41,694 nucleotides of DNA from Methylococcaceae bacterium (GTDB lineage: Bacteria; Pseudomonadota; Gammaproteobacteria; Methylococcales; Methylomonadaceae). Positions within the stretch are counted from its first letter, which is position 1; each line of letters starts with the position of its first letter. This document shows positions 41,637 to 41,694 of this stretch, piece after piece. Made by a program: the position numbers and the translations under genes. The DNA lies in assembly GCA_947505105.1 (NCBI GenBank), contig CANNKG010000024.1, positions 1 to 41,694 of the forward strand, read 5' to 3'. The notes under the pieces are model-generated. The model did no database searches and was not told the DNA's origin. It worked only from the letters and a program-made list of their open reading frames with translations.

Positions 41637-41694
41637 GACCTTAAAATCCCGTTCAACCCTTCGATAAACTCAGGGCGAACGGAATTTTAAGGTC
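41637..41694. repeat. Composite palindrome with 18-base arms at the window edge
   Basis: Arms 41637-41654 and 41677-41694 match at 17 of 18 positions (GACCTTAAAAT then CCGTTC). The loop holds CCCTTCGATAAACTCAGGG, again the TCGA-centred proteobacterial repeat core. The right arm ends exactly at the window end, so the element may extend further. Confidence 0.75.

Noticed and set aside
41447-41644. Arg-rich plus-strand frame near the window end
   Set aside because: It is antisense to the proline/lysine linker of the tonB pseudogene and runs through a palindrome.

Overview
The window comes from a gammaproteobacterial (type I, Methylococcales-like) methanotroph. Two chromosomal loci point there together. 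One is a bacterial sterol-biosynthesis cluster that includes a CYP51 fused to a ferredoxin, an arrangement known from Methylococcus. The other is the fhc genes of the tetrahydromethanopterin-linked formaldehyde oxidation pathway, next to a pterin-4a-carbinolamine dehydratase and an MfnD-like ATP-grasp ligase. No tRNA, rRNA or CRISPR array was seen. Base composition is moderate, with distinctly AT-rich accessory genes between about 18.7 and 26.6 kb.

Layout. (1) 0.25-9.05 kb: an Rsd/AlgQ-type sigma-70 regulator, convergent with a three-gene signalling unit on the minus strand. That unit is a 1716-residue Ser/Thr-kinase-like/AAA ATPase/GAF/histidine kinase whose kinase-like domain has lost its catalytic motifs, a response regulator whose output domain is KaiB-like, and a PAS-GGDEF-EAL protein. 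(2) 9.6-17.3 kb: five minus-strand sterol genes. In transcription order they are a DHCR24-like sterol reductase, CYP51-ferredoxin, an NTF2/SnoaL-like protein, oxidosqualene cyclase and squalene monooxygenase. (3) 17.5-26.6 kb: an accessory region with an exported unknown protein, a plant-type LRR protein, a YihY/BrkB membrane protein, a DUF29 protein, DgkA-type kinase plus PAP2 phosphatase, a wrecked P-type ATPase, a lipoprotein and a large protein with an HEPN-like motif, all interspersed with palindromic repeats. (4) 26.7-33.1 kb: PCD-fhcB-fhcA-[DUF4160 (frameshifted)-DUF2442-Uma2]-fhcD-fhcC. Three unrelated same-strand genes interrupt an otherwise compact fhc operon. (5) 33.3-37.2 kb: a GH63/MGH1-like glycosidase, convergent with the MfnD-like ATP-grasp ligase and glutaredoxin. 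(6) 37.7-41.7 kb: an ethylene-receptor-like (copper-site) sensor fused to PAS-GGDEF-EAL, a small BFD-like [2Fe-2S] protein, and a decayed TonB locus ending in composite palindromes.

How the genes fit together. Squalene monooxygenase, cyclase, CYP51-Fd and the DHCR24-like reductase give a nearly complete route from squalene to a C14-demethylated, side-chain-saturated sterol. The NTF2-like protein has no assigned step. The fhc enzymes convert formyl-H4MPT to formate through a methylofuran-type carrier, and the MfnD-like ligase is a candidate enzyme for making that carrier. Two complete GGDEF-EAL proteins, one behind a kinase/KaiB relay and one behind a putative Cu(I)/ethylene sensor, suggest cyclic-di-GMP control in response to signals relevant to methane oxidation. 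The most novel-looking items are the receiver-KaiB fusion downstream of a pseudokinase hybrid, the ethylene-receptor-like sensor, the eukaryote-like DHCR24 with its NTF2-like neighbour, and the interrupted fhc operon.
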